Positions 47,016 to 58,768 of a DNA stretch of 64,000 bases are shown here, one piece after another. Numbering within the stretch: position 1 is the stretch's first letter; each line of letters starts with the position of its first letter. The translations under genes and the position numbers were made by a program. Origin of the DNA: Pholis gunnellus (Eukaryota; Chordata; Actinopteri; Perciformes; Pholidae). The stretch spans positions 4,463,001 through 4,527,000 of the forward strand of contig OU342819.1 of the NCBI GenBank assembly GCA_910591455.2. The letters run 5' to 3'. The notes under the pieces are model-generated. The model was not told the DNA's origin. It did no database searches and was given only the letters and a program-made list of their open reading frames with translations.

Positions 47016-49480
47016 AACCAGTACTTTTGCGCAAACATTTGAAAAAGACTTTTAGATGAACATAAAAAACTCCGGTCGTACGTCTAAAACATCTTTATAG
47101 ATTCTCCGGTCAGTTTGGTCTTTCCATTATCAGTTTTCGAGACCTCTCTGTGTCTCCGTCCCTCCGTCTCCGAGCTGAAGTTCCCATGACCCGTCACAAT
47201 ACAGTGATGATGTATTCAAGCAGTGATGTATGAAATTCGGGCAAATAAAATCCTTTGTCCTCCCACACTGGCTAATTATTTGACAGATTGGAGCCCTGTT
47301 GTGTGTGGATACTGTGAAGGAGCCCTCCGCCGCCCATCCCCCACCCAATAAAGAGGCCACTTGCAGAAAAAAAAATTCCTCTATAGCCACCCTTTTCTAT
47401 TCTTTGTTAGAAGATTACATTTTTTCACCACATTTTGGAATGACAAAATGGGGGAGAACTGTGGTTTTTTTGGAGGGGGACCCCGTGTGCTCAGCCAGTG
47501 ACAGAGGGGGCCAGGACAGCAGTCAGTGGCCGTTTAAAAAGATTTTCTCAAGCAGAAATATTTAATCTTCTCAGGGAAAATAAAGCAGAGAAAAAACAGA
47601 GGACAAAAAGAAGCTAATCATCCACAGGTCTCCCCCCCTCCCTCTGTCTCCCTCACTCCCTCCCTCCCCATAGTTATCCTTTAAAAAAAAAACTAAAAAC
47701 AAGAGAGAAAAAGATTATGTAAGATTGATAGAATAAATCTGCATGTATAATTATGAATTATACATGTTCCCACATTTGCGTGTGCAGCTTTTCTGACGAC
47801 TGTTAATTATTTTAAGTGAGCTTTACACCGAGACAGACGCAGAGCCATAAGAAAACAACAGATCACATAATAACTGGCAAGAAAAGAAAAAACTTTAACC
47901 AGCCGGGCTTTAACAAAGGAAGGTGGCACTTTCTCCGTACTTCATGTCCTGTATTTGCTGTCCTAATTTGACTTTTTTTTCTCACAGCAACAACTTTCTG
48001 GGCAGACTTCTGCAAATGGCTAATTAGCAAAGCTGGAAGCTTACTCTCTAAACGGAGTTCTGTTTGTTCCTTTTGTACGTGTAGACACGCAGGTGCAAGT
48101 TGCTAGTTAACACCTGCACACTGACTCCAAACCAAAAACTAACTTCAAATAGATGTTTCCATCCAAGACGGATCTTCATCTGGTCAAAATGTTTATTAAT
48201 GGTTACGAGAGCCATAACTGTAATAGTCTAATTAGTGGACTTTAACCATGCAGGTCACTAAAGGGTATCGGCTTGTGGTTTGGAGTCAGTGTGTGAGTGT
48301 TAGGCTACTTTGATGTATTTGTACAAATCAGTCAAATTAACGGCACTACGGATTACAAATTCTGTCACACATTCTTTGATCTTTTTTTCTTAGCTGATTC
48401 CTTTTGTTCCTTGTGTCCAAACCCTCTATAAACTTAACTGCATTGATAACAATGCTAGCTACATTAGCTTAACTTACAAGCTAACATTAGCTTATCAAAC
48501 AGTTGGTTTAATTGCAAATATTCATTCATCAATAGTATTGTTTGTGCTTTTTGGTTTGAATAGGTTCAATAAGGTGAGCAAAATACTAGCCAACATAGCA
48601 CGACTTAGCATAAAAAGTAGGCTAACATTTCTTTTTTTTATGTGTCACTACACGTTTGGCTTTTGTGGATTACATTCAGAAAAACTTAATTCATCAATAT
48701 ATTGATTTGTTTTTTGCATCTACACCCCCTTCAAACTCAACTACTTTAACAACTTTATGCTAGCTTTATTAGCCAAACTTGCGTGCTAACAGAAGCCAAA
48801 AGTTTGCCATTTGATGCATTTAGTTCAGCTCAGTGACATTAATGGCTATGATGTTTTTTTAAATGGTTGGTTTTAGATATTTACTCGCTGGTTTGCTGTA
48901 GATTGTTAAGTAAATTGACAGCTGCATACACAGTTTTACACCAATGTTCTTCCACTAAGGTAAAACTTTCTGTCCCGTTAATTACATCATACTATAATGA
49001 ATTATTATTCACTTCTTTTACGTTGTAATTTCTTGTGATTTCAGATGTTGCTGAGCCAGAACACAAACTGGCATCATACATCACGCCCTCTCCATGACTA
49101 ATATCACAGGCTCCAGTTTTGGACACAACCTTGATGTTGTTGTCCTGAAGCTACCAGAGTTTATCCTCTTGGCATCTGGCTGCGAGGTAGAGGGGACTCG
49201 TCCTCCCCTCCCTCGTAGAGCCGAGGCTGGAGGAACACTTGGCACCGGCCCAGTGAAGAGGTGGCTGGAGTATTAACCGCACAACTTCCCCCACGTAGAA
49301 GGTTAAAACCCTTTCACGGTTTCCTCCCTCCCTCCCTCAGCAGCATTAGCACAGAACATATGCTCTTTATAAACATATGGTCGGAAACAAAACTTCAAAT
49401 CTTGAATGAAAACGCAGAAAAAGCTCATTTTGAACAAAAAAAGTGGTGAATGTAGTGATACTTTTTCAACCAAAATGAAA
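47016..49480. other. Unique upstream flank, no gene seen
   Basis: Repeated GCTAAC/TTAGCT words (48450-48800) typical of fish intergenic DNA and a pyrimidine run at 47630-47670. No gene supported. Confidence 0.55.
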
Positions 49481-49585
49481 GCAATTAGAGGATCCGATTG
49501 GCAGGCCGTTTTGATTTATCACGCACATATTGTCCCAATTAGCACGATTATGGCGATGGAGCAGGCTGCTTGACCTTCTAGTACC
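49480..49585. promoter_or_regulatory. Candidate conserved non-coding element upstream of sall3
   Basis: Unique island with GATCCGATTGGCAGG, TTGATTTATCACGCAC and CCCAATTAGCACGATTATGG, resembling vertebrate developmental enhancers in base texture. Inference only. Confidence 0.25.
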
Positions 49586-49911
49586 ATCCTCATTTGTATC
49601 GTGTCAACCAAACAACAGCTCCTAAATCACTGCTCCTCACTCCCTGGTCAAATTACCTCACACTATTTGAATCTGTCATCCCAAAGACACAGAACAGAGA
49701 CACAGTTAGGAGTGAAACAAGTGCAAGAGAATTTGGACCGGTAATAATAGTAACGAATAGTAATGATTGTAGGTAAAAAATAAAATACCTGTAAAAGTCT
49801 TATTTCAAAATGTTCACTCAAACTACTTTGTAGGAGCTAAAATGTTTCATCATAAAGATCACAAGCATCACATTACGAAGTACATACACTGTTGAGAGGT
49901 GATACACAAAT

Positions 49912-50095
49912 ATAAAGTGGATACAAAATAGACAAAGTAGATAAAGAATTTGGAAAGTAGACAAAAAAGGTATCTAAAGTAGATACAAAGCAGAAGGTTG
50001 ATACAAAACAGATACCAAGGAGGAAGCAGATACAAAATAGAAAGCAAAACCAAAATCAACACAAATTAGAAAATACATGAAATAGAAAATAAAAA
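49912..50095. repeat. Degenerate minisatellite, ~20-bp unit
   Basis: About nine imperfect copies of a unit near AAGTAGATACAAAATAGAC (for example AAAGTGGATACAAAATAGAC at 49915-49934 and GAAGCAGATACAAAATAGAA about 50023). Purine-rich on the + strand, almost free of internal CG. Confidence 0.8.
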
Positions 50096-50320
50096 GTTAA
50101 ACTCGTGAGCCGTTGAGTAAAAGAAGGTGAAAGTGATAGAGTGTACAGTATGCGTGGCTCTGATGACTCTGTCGACTGTGGGAACAGAAAGATCAGCAGG
50201 CCCGCCCGTGTATTGAAATGAATCTCTGGTTGTTTTGGCTAATGGCTGATGTGTCAGCTCGTATGTCTGTGTCACACCACTGGCCAAGGCAGCCTCCCGA
50301 CAGGGCCTTCTGGGTGTGAA

Positions 50321-50337
50321 TGTGTGTGTGTGTGTGG
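50321..50337. repeat. (TG)n microsatellite
   Basis: About eight TG units. The surrounding 50096-50780 is unique DNA with no gene seen. Confidence 0.85.
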
Positions 50338-50789
50338 TTGTAACAGAGAGTTTGGAGTCGGACGATTTTTTTTCTCTTTTTTGGGGAGGGGGGGGCTTCG
50401 AAGGGAGCACATGGAAATGAGACCCCATTCAGCCCTCTACCCATGACCCCCCCGATTGGCATATGGCATGGCATTGTCCTTGGCCGCTGAGCCAGAAGTG
50501 ATGCAATTTGTTGGCATGTCCTGTCATTTCACAAACTACCCATCCCATTGAGGCCTCCAGAAAACAACAACAGAAGACATGGAAGGGCAGCCAACAGCTC
50601 AGCTTCGGCGAGTGCCCTGCCAAATTCACTCAAGAGGGAAATGAAAAATAACTAGGGTTCAAACACTCATACATTTACCAATATTAATTTAGGTTTTTAC
50701 ATTGGAGTGACAAAAAACAGCAAGACAACATGTTTTTAAAATTTTGCAGCATTAATATTTTTGGGAATGCCGAAAAAGTTGTAGTTGTT

Positions 50790-52135
50790 TTTAAGTGGCG
50801 GTTGAATTACAAATACTTAAAGAAGTTGATATAGCAGTTTAAATGGAAGTGGTCAAAGAAGTTGAAGTTTAAATGTACGCAATGAAGGAAGTTGAAGAGG
50901 GTCAAACTAAGTGTATGCGTTGAATAAATAATTAGATCTGCATCAGTTGAAATGAAAATGATGAATGTACTGAAAGATTCACTTGAAGATAAACATCTGA
51001 AAGCAGTTGAAATGTCAGACAAAATGTAAGGTGATAAATTGAAGTGTTACCGTACATCAGACCAATGAAAAAAAAAGTTAATTAAAGTGCTTCAATATTG
51101 CAGAAAGTTTAACTTAAAGTGGCAGTCAAAAAATAACTGAAAGAATAATGAAAGTACAGTAAGTAGTTAAAGATTCAGTTGTTTTAAGATTCAAGTTCAT
51201 AAACTAAAAGGAGCTGAAATGTTAGATTTTCACACATTCATTGCATTTTCAGTATGATAATCTTCAATCTGATAAAAATCATTACGCACAAAAATCTGCA
51301 TGCGATCAATTATTTTATTCGTTGCGAAAATTCACAATACAAAACAAAACTGAACTAATAACATGGGTGCGATAGATAGCGCTAGTAATCAAATTACATT
51401 ATTAAGATGCTATCATTTATCTGCCTAGAGGACAATCCTTACTATCTAATCTTTCCTTATGTTACATCATTTTCTTCGCAACCCTCCCCGATTCCAAGCA
51501 CTTCTGCAATTACCTACCACGATCTATCTTTAAATTCCGAATCTCTGCATTCTTTAATTTGTTTGTCGCAAAGTGTTTTGAGCTGTAAGACAAATGAATG
51601 AAGTGAATCAGCTAATCTGTTGCAATTATTGATGATGACGTTTTGCATTTACGGTGACTCTGAGTGGTGAACGGAAGTGAAAAAAGCACACAAAAAAATG
51701 GAGCCTGTTCCTTAAACTTTAATGACAGATGGAAGTTTGGGAGTTGGTGTGTGAATATGATTGACACAACGTGAAGTTGTATTTATGTTAAAGGTACGAC
51801 AATTTCGGAGGAAAAATATGGACTCGGTTGGCAAAGACTTTAAGTGTAGATGATGAATTGAGCTGGAAGTGTATAGAAGAAAGTGTATAAACTGAAAGAC
51901 GATGTCAGCTAAAGTTGAAGTGTAAATACTGAAAGCAGTGAAAGTAAATTGTGTATGTACTCGATGTTCAAAGGCGAAAACCTAAAAGTGTCTGTCAAAG
52001 TTTAAGCATTGAAAGAAAAATGATGAATGCAGTCAAAAGTTCAGTTGAAACAGTTGTAATTTTAAATGTGAGAGCTGAAAGCAGTTGATGTGTGAGTGGT
52101 AAAATTAGTTGAAATTTCAGAAAAATAATAATGAA
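50790..52135 (+). repeat. Two-block degenerate minisatellite, unit near CTGAAAGCAGTTGAAATGT
   Basis: Blocks 50790-51230 and about 51700-52135 consist of scattered imperfect copies of a ~20-bp word: CTGAAAGCAGTTGAAATGTC (50998), GAAAGCAGTTGATGTGTGAG (about 52077), AAAGTTGAAGTGTAAATACT (about 51912), ACTGAAAGCAGTGAAAGTAA. The separator (51240-51690) is unrelated unique AT-rich sequence. It resembles a decayed satellite seen in other fish. Confidence 0.7.
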
Positions 52136-54540
52136 AAAATGTTTTTATCATGATGATGATTCGCTTACACTTCATAACAACCGATAATTCATGCAACATC
52201 CTGTCAAGATGACGGGATGATAAAACAAAGTATTTTTCTCTTTCACTTTGAGCCGAGGCTTGACCCCAAGCTGTCCAATGTTTAATTAACTCTCACAGAC
52301 TTGACGGGGGGCGAAATCTTCAAAGAATATGACCACTGCTTTGTGAAACATCAAATCCAGCTCTAGATCCCATTGTGCAGAGTTTGCTCATAGTTGACCT
52401 CACCTTCTGTTGGGATATCCTGTTGAAAGACACGGCCGGGTCGGAACGCCAAGACAAAGAGGATTTCTCTCCAGGGAAACTCTGAGCCGTCAGTGGGAGA
52501 TGCTGCTGCTGTTGTCATATGTCTGATCTGTTACTTTTAAAGACTCACGCCTAAAAAAGGACCTACAGAGAGATTAGTTGTTGTTTTCTTTCCTTTCGTA
52601 TGTTCAGCTGAAAATCTGCCAGCCCCATGGAGAGGCTCCTAATGTTGCTTCTGGAGTGAATACATCCTTTCAATTGACGCACAAATGTCACTTTGTCTTT
52701 TTTTTCTGACGGCAAATGTTATCCACACTCGGCACAATCCCCTAAAACCTACACCTAAAGGATGTTCATTTCTCTTAATGCTGACCAGGAGTTTCCTTCT
52801 GCTGCCTCTAGTGGTGACAAGACACTCAGGAGTGTCTGAATGTTGGCTGGTTTAATGCTGGTATGTAGTAATTGCATAACTAATCTCATGTGTACAGTAA
52901 ATTATTTTCTTATGATGTGATGTCTGAGAGGGTCCTTAATAAACAGATAGTAGCTGTGTTGGTTCAATATTAGCTTGCAGTAGAATATCCTTCTCAAATA
53001 CCAGCACTGCTACCTCGCTGGTGATTTACTCATTGCGGGTAAAAGATACATTATTTGATTTAACATTTGTTTGGGTTGCCCCTTTAAACTGTAGAGTGGA
53101 AGCTGTTTTACTTTTAACAAAAGAGAAAAGCTTAAAAAATCAAGATCAAATGTTATTCTGAGGATTATTTAAAGGACAAAACAAAAGCATAAACAAAATA
53201 TAATTAGTCGATTCCTTTTCACAGACTGACCACAACTGCAGTTTAAGATAACAATGTGCATTGTCATGCACTTACAATATTCATGCACTGTATTGGATTT
53301 GAACTATAATAAGGTGCACAACAAGGGAAATATCATTTTTGTGCATTTTAGAAATGAAGGTTGCATTGTGAGTTCCCACGACTATGGTGAGCACAGTAGG
53401 ACGAAGTCAAGGTTGGTCTGAGAGATCCTCCATCCACTGACATCAGACAGTTTGGCTCATATTTGTGATGCTCAAACGAATGGTTTAGTTAACGTGTTTA
53501 AACTGTGGATTTGCTTGAAACCTCTGATTATGGAGTCATCGGAGTGCAGTAAAAATAAATATTTTGTTCAAAAAATATAAGTAGAACAAATATAAAGACA
53601 AGTTATTGATATTCCTAAAAATATATTCTTTTATTTTGTTATTCATGTTATTCATAAATTACTCTATTTCTTATATATAATAAGAGCACGTGTGTGCAGG
53701 ATTGGACTACTCAGTCTGGGTAGGAAGGCCCGTCCAAAGCCAGTTGACAGTCTGGCCCTTCATAGAAAAGCAAAAACAACAGAGAGAGGTAAAGGGCTAA
53801 TAATAAATAAATTATTCTGTAAACAAATGAATAAAGTTTGAATGCAAATAATAAAATTGGAATTCTCTAAGTATATATATTTGTCCCTACCAAAAAAAAC
53901 TTAAATTGAGCTCAGTAGTGGAGTTGATGAGTAAAATGTTATCATATTGGTGAATGATAGAGAAACAATGCAGAGTCTAACACACACAGACCCCAAAAAC
54001 GAATGCAAGAGAAAAACGCTGCATATCCGGTCAACACAAAGAACGTTCTCCAGGCCTCTCGGAGGAGCACTAAGTGGAGCGGCTTGATTTTCAACCCAAT
54101 AGAGAGACCAGACGAGAGGGTGTGTTTGTTCTTGAAGCAGGACAAAAAGTGAGTAATGAGGCAACATATAAAGGTACGTATTATTTTTTACACTTGGCAC
54201 GGTTCCGTTGTTGTATTTGTTTTGTATTTTTCGTATGTATTTTCGGTTTGGCAAACTTTCTGAAGCTGTAGCATGTTTCTCCTGGACTGTGATAGCGTGT
54301 TAGCGTGTGCCCTTGTCGGCCACCTTAAAGAATAAAAATTGTATTGAGCTTAACAAATTCTTCAAAAATTGTAATCTGCGAAATCCTTCTTTTCATTGTT
54401 TAATTACGCTTCCTGTGCAACAGATTCCTTTTTATGAAGGTATATTTGTCTTTATTACGCGAGAGCAAATTTCTCGCACTGCAATCAAAAATCAAGTTTG
54501 TAAGTAAAAATATATAAACAGAATAAATTATTTGTTAGTT
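52136..54540. other. Unique upstream flank, no gene seen
   Basis: The stretch 52240-52340 (around CCAATGTTTAATTAACTCTC) could be a conserved element. The rest is AT-rich DNA without a supported gene. Confidence 0.5.
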
Positions 54541-54554
54541 TTGCTCATGAAACT

Positions 54555-54655
54555 ATATTTTCGGCTGCAAATCAAAAACCTTTGCTTTCAAAAAAAACCC
54601 TGATGCTTTAAAACAAAAAAACCTACGCTTTCAAAACGAAAACATACGAGTTGAG
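54555..54655 (+). repeat. Short tandem repeat, GCTTTCAAAAC-type, ~26-bp unit
   Basis: Three to four imperfect units CTTTGCTTTCAAAAAAAACC, TGATGCTTTAAAACAAAAAA and TACGCTTTCAAAACGAAAAC immediately upstream of the GC-box promoter-like stretch. Confidence 0.65.
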
Positions 54656-54659
54656 TTTG

Positions 54660-54790
54660 GATGTAGTGGGCGGGGCATACGCTGCTGAATGAGCCAGGAG
54701 TTTCTATTGGTGGGTTGGACTTGGCTTTTGGTATCTACTTCCACTAAACACGGACGGGCGGTTACTGTGATCAGCGACATGGAGGTAAGT
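54660..54790 (+). promoter_or_regulatory. Promoter-like stretch with possible first exon
   Basis: A GC box (GGGCGGGGC, 54669-54677) and an inverted CCAAT box (TCTATTGG, about 54704-54711) are followed by GCGACATGGAG with a consensus GTAAGT donor at 54785. This is the layout of a CpG-type promoter and a first exon with ATG at 54779. No product can be named, and it may be part of a repeat. Confidence 0.35.
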
Positions 54791-55419
54791 TGACATTATA
54801 TTGCTCTGGTTTGTCAAAATTATTTGAAATGTAGCAGCACTTCACTTTGTTTTTATGTTGTTAGTGTCGTGGAGTCTTTTTTTAAAGAACGACATGAAGG
54901 GCTGCTGTGTTGACATGAAGCCTCACTTTCTCGGTCGGAGAAAACCAAGCTCATAGGATTTATTTTAAATTGTGTCATACATGCGTAGCTAACCTTAGCT
55001 AACATAGTCATGCCTCAGGCACAGTGCATGTCACATTAGCGCATCGTTAACATAAGTTACTCCCTTACCGGGCGCTTATAACATCACGTTTGTTAAAATG
55101 ATCTGTTAAATTACGTGACATTTGTAGCTGACAAGCTAGTTAACGTTATCGGTATAGAAGCGCTGCTCTATTACCGGCACCGTATAACATTACGTTTGTT
55201 AATAGTAGTAGTAGCGGACAAGCTAACTAACGTTAGTTGTGACTGTCACCTTTTTCTTTTATTTATTTAAACCCACAATAAGACACCCATGTAAATGATT
55301 TCTATGTGAATATGTATATATTCTGCTGTGTAAAATGTGTCACTCTTCTAAGTTTGTATCCTCGTGTTAACATTATTGATAAATGTTTCTCTTTTCATAA
55401 TTTTCTCAATGTGATTTAG

Positions 55420-55503
55420 ACAATTTTGGAGAAAATAATCCTGCAGGGGAGGGTGACCGAGGGTGACAAGCAAATAAAGGGACAATTTATAGAAAAAATA
55501 TAA
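55420..55503 (+). other. Possible second exon of a small unknown transcript
   Basis: The acceptor-like TGTGATTTAG ends at 55419. Joined to ATGGAG at 54779-54784 it keeps frame for METILEKIILQGRVTEGDKQ...EKI and TAA at 55501-55503 (29 aa). AATAAA signals follow at 55474-55479 (inside) and 55600-55605. Equally it could be a non-coding RNA or chance. No homology is recognised. Confidence 0.2.
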
Positions 55504-55973
55504 AGTATGTGCTTTTGTGTTACTGCAAGTTAACAAACACGTTTGCTGACATTTGTTTTGCTGCTGTTGTTTTTGTTAACTGTCGTCAAGTTATTGATAA
55601 ATAAAATATTTTATTTACAAGAACTATGAATTATTTGGTGACACAAACAGGAAGTCCTCTGTAGCATAGGCCGTCTCATTTCGGAGAGACACAAATATAC
55701 CTTCATAACTTTTGTCCCTAGAAACCGCATCATAACTGGAATCAACGGGCCCCATGCAAGATCATTTTCATATTTTTTCAAATGGTGGGCTCGTACGAGT
55801 GATCCACGTCAGAATCAGGAATGCTCCTAACCTCCGATAACTGAATGACCGGCGTAAACATGATCACCTGTGCCCAAATGAGCTCAAGTTCATGAGAATT
55901 TTAAAACAGCATGATTGACACCCCAATGATACCAGTTACGCACGATGCAACAGTCGCTCTCCTGCGAGTAGCA

Positions 55974-55989
55974 CCCCCCCCCCCCCCCA
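55974..55989 (+). repeat. Poly(C) tract
   Basis: Run of about 15 C. The interval 55606-56020 is otherwise unremarkable. Confidence 0.85.
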
Positions 55990-56017
55990 CGCTAAGCATC
56001 TAAGGTCCGGTATCTGG

Positions 56018-56105
56018 TCATTAATGAATAATCGTGATAAATAATCGTGATCTCAATATTGATCAAAATAATCGTGATTATGATTTTGGCCATAATCGTG
56101 CAGCC
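56018..56105. repeat. AATAATCGTGAT tandem-like terminal fragment
   Basis: Four or five copies of ATAATCGTGAT/A ending in CATAATCGTGCAGCCCTA, a very common terminus of a fish interspersed repeat. Confidence 0.6.
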
Positions 56106-56819
56106 CTATATATAACTATATATTTCACTTCTTTTATCACTAATAGTGGTCAATCTATCTAGTACAGCAGTTTGGCATCATTTTGAGAGCCTGGGCCCTA
56201 TGATAACCTGTAAAACATGGCTCATTTTCGTCTGAATTTCAGTTTTACATAATGCAATTGAACCTTACCAAAGCCTGTGATTGGCCGATTTGTGCATGTG
56301 ACACAGATTTGAATCCGGAAGAGTATGAGGATGATACATTCTTTGAGTTGATTGACAGAATAATACAAAAACATGAGGCTCGCCCCCAATGGTCAAACCC
56401 ATTGGCCAAAACTGAAAAGCATACCCATTCCTTATACATGCTGAGGCAGAAGAATTGTAACTTTCTAATGGTTTGAAGGAGAAGAATTTGGAAGATATTG
56501 TTGGATTCAGTGTGGAGTCCTCGTGCTCTTTGAAATGCGGTTTGTCTTTGAAAGTGCCGTAGGTCATAGCTGGGATCGGTAACGGAGAACATAGCTCGCC
56601 GTCTCCTGGTGAAAAATAGGTGAAATTGTGGTAGTACTTGTAGTATCTTGTAGTACTTTGTAAAATAGGTTACATGGTCCATTTTATCAGAATTTCTTCA
56701 TCACGTAGGTTTTTGAAATATCATGAAATATCATTTAATTCGTTCTCAGAAGTGATTTGTACTACATGTGTGTACTCTGAACCACCTTTAAAAGGGGGCT
56801 CTCGGTAGCTAGAGGTTAA
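56106..56819 (+). mobile_element. Diverged fragment related to the piggyBac-like element at 57447-58764
   Basis: Aligns to 57850-58764 in the same orientation: TATATATTTCACTT, TTTGGCATCATTTTG, AAGCCTGTGATTGGCCGATT versus CAGCCTGTGGTTGGTGGATC, GTTGATTGACAGAA, and AATTTGGAAG...TTGGATTCAGTGTGGAGTCC. It ends in AGAGGTTAAG (56811-56820) like the other copy, but the left terminus is lost, replaced by the AATCGTGAT fragment. The 74-codon open frame at 56252 is repeat-derived. Confidence 0.65.
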
Positions 56820-57442
56820 GAATGAATCTGTTCGGACGGGTGCTTTTTGCATGAGGCCCGTTGTGTTCAATCAGTCAGGTTGGAATTTTAAAGAGTGCTC
56901 TCGGGGGGGGATAAAAAGGAATATTTTAAGTTAAATGTCGCTTAGAATCAGTTCTTGCTGCTTGTCACTGATACCTCCATTTGACCCAGAGGTAACACCA
57001 CATTAATGTCAAAACACAAAAAATAATTGAACTTTAGCGCTGTTCAATCCTTCAATTAGACAGCTGTGTAAGAGTTCAAGCTCAGGCCCCGTCCATCATT
57101 TAGTTGAGCAGGCAAATAAATAAAGTATTTAAAGGGGGGTTGAGGAGCATGGAGGAGGTGTTCATGACAACTCTGGAGAGCTGTTAACGTGACAGCTGGG
57201 TAACACCGCCACTACCAGCATGTCATTATTCTGGGTCAATGGACATGTATGTGATCCCTGGTTTCCTTTCCTTTGGTCCTATCTGTTCTGTTGCTTCCTT
57301 CCTTTCCTTTCTCTTCCATACTTTCCCTGCTGCATTTTCTGTATTTTGTGTTCTTCCATTTGTTTCCTTTCCGCTCTCTCTTATTGGAATACAAACACAT
57401 GCATCTTAAACCTATGGTTTAAAAAAATAGTGAATAAAGGCC

Positions 57443-58768
57443 TTAACCTTTTGGACCCTAAGCCTTTTTTTAGGCCTTTTCTCGAAAATTGTAACCCATA
57501 CAAAAGAGACTACAATTCTGTAACTACAAGGTCTATTTTAAAAATGTTGATGCTTGAACAACACTAGGGATTGTGAGATTTGATGAGATGAGTAAATATT
57601 GTGTATATGTTACTGGTTAATAGTAGCTGAAGACTGAACACAGCAAACAGGGAAAATTCCCAAGTTCGTCTGAAGAAAAAGCACTGTAATTTATTAAATA
57701 AGGCCCTGGCTAGCCTAAAAACATTCCCAATTCATAGCACAAAGGGTGCAGGAACCTCACAAAAAGATTTGGTGTAAATAAAGTGAAGCAAACCCCAATT
57801 ATAGGTGTTTATCTAAAAAAAAACATGCGAAATTCTCATTTTATATAATTTATAATTATATATTTCACTTTATTTGTCACTCATATTGTACAATCTATCC
57901 TAACAGAGCTGTTTGGCATCATTTTGGCATAATTCTGACCCATTTTGACCCATTTTGACCCATTTTGACGTGTCATATCTCTCCTGGATGTCTCTGTCTG
58001 TTTGTCTGGAGCCCTTGCTCAGCCTGTGGTTGGTGGATCTTGTCATGTGACATCTCATTAGATCCAGGTGCTCAAAACGAACACACTCGTGTGTTTCATG
58101 AAGTGATTGACAGAAGTTTGAGCCAATAAAACTCCAAAACCGTGCAGCGGTCAGCCCCCAAGCCCCAAGCCCCTGTATGATTCGCCGCCGGCATTCTGAC
58201 CACCATTTTGGCTCAGATGAATGGAGAAACTCCATTTTAAGTTCCAGACGTACCTACTGAGCAGACGAACACATTACTAATAAGGAATAATTGCGGATTT
58301 CACCGTTTTGGCCCTCAAAACCGTCTCAAGGTATGATACAGTTATAATATTTTCGCAGTGTGGGAGTTGTGCTTTCTGTGGCTTGTTGGCTGTAACTCCT
58401 GAACGCTTTGACGGAGAGTAATTTGGAAGCTACCGTTGAACTCTGTGTGGAATGCTAATGTTGTTAGCGGTGTGATTTGCCGGGTAAGATGCTATGCCCG
58501 AGATTCACGAAGCATTCTCTGAGTTGTTGTCTTGCCGGCTGTGGCGATATTGTGGCGAATCTTCTTAGTTAGTTAGTAGAATAGTTTATAATGGTGTTTG
58601 TAGTGTGTAAAATGGTTAACGTGATTACATTAAGGAGACTTTTTTCGATAAAAAAAAAAATGTAATTTCTTTTTTTAATGTCTTTAAGAACTTTAATTTC
58701 TACGACGCTCTCTTCGATTAAAAATCTCGTAAACCCCAAATGGGGCTCGCTCGGGTCCAAGAGGTTAA
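57443..58768. mobile_element. Non-autonomous piggyBac-like element with TTAA target duplications
   Basis: TTAA at 57443-57446 and 58765-58768 flank inverted ends CCTTTTGGACCC (57447-57458) and, read on the minus strand, CCTCTTGGACCC (58764-58753). A CC start and TTAA duplication are the piggyBac superfamily signature. The 1,318-bp body contains no transposase-like frame; it includes three tandem CATTTTGACC units (57941-57968) and a run of A. Autonomous partner unknown. Confidence 0.8.

Noticed and set aside
56252..56476. 74-codon open frame (MQLNLTKACDW...)
   Set aside because: Falls in a repeat also present at 57.9-58.7 kb where the frame is not preserved.
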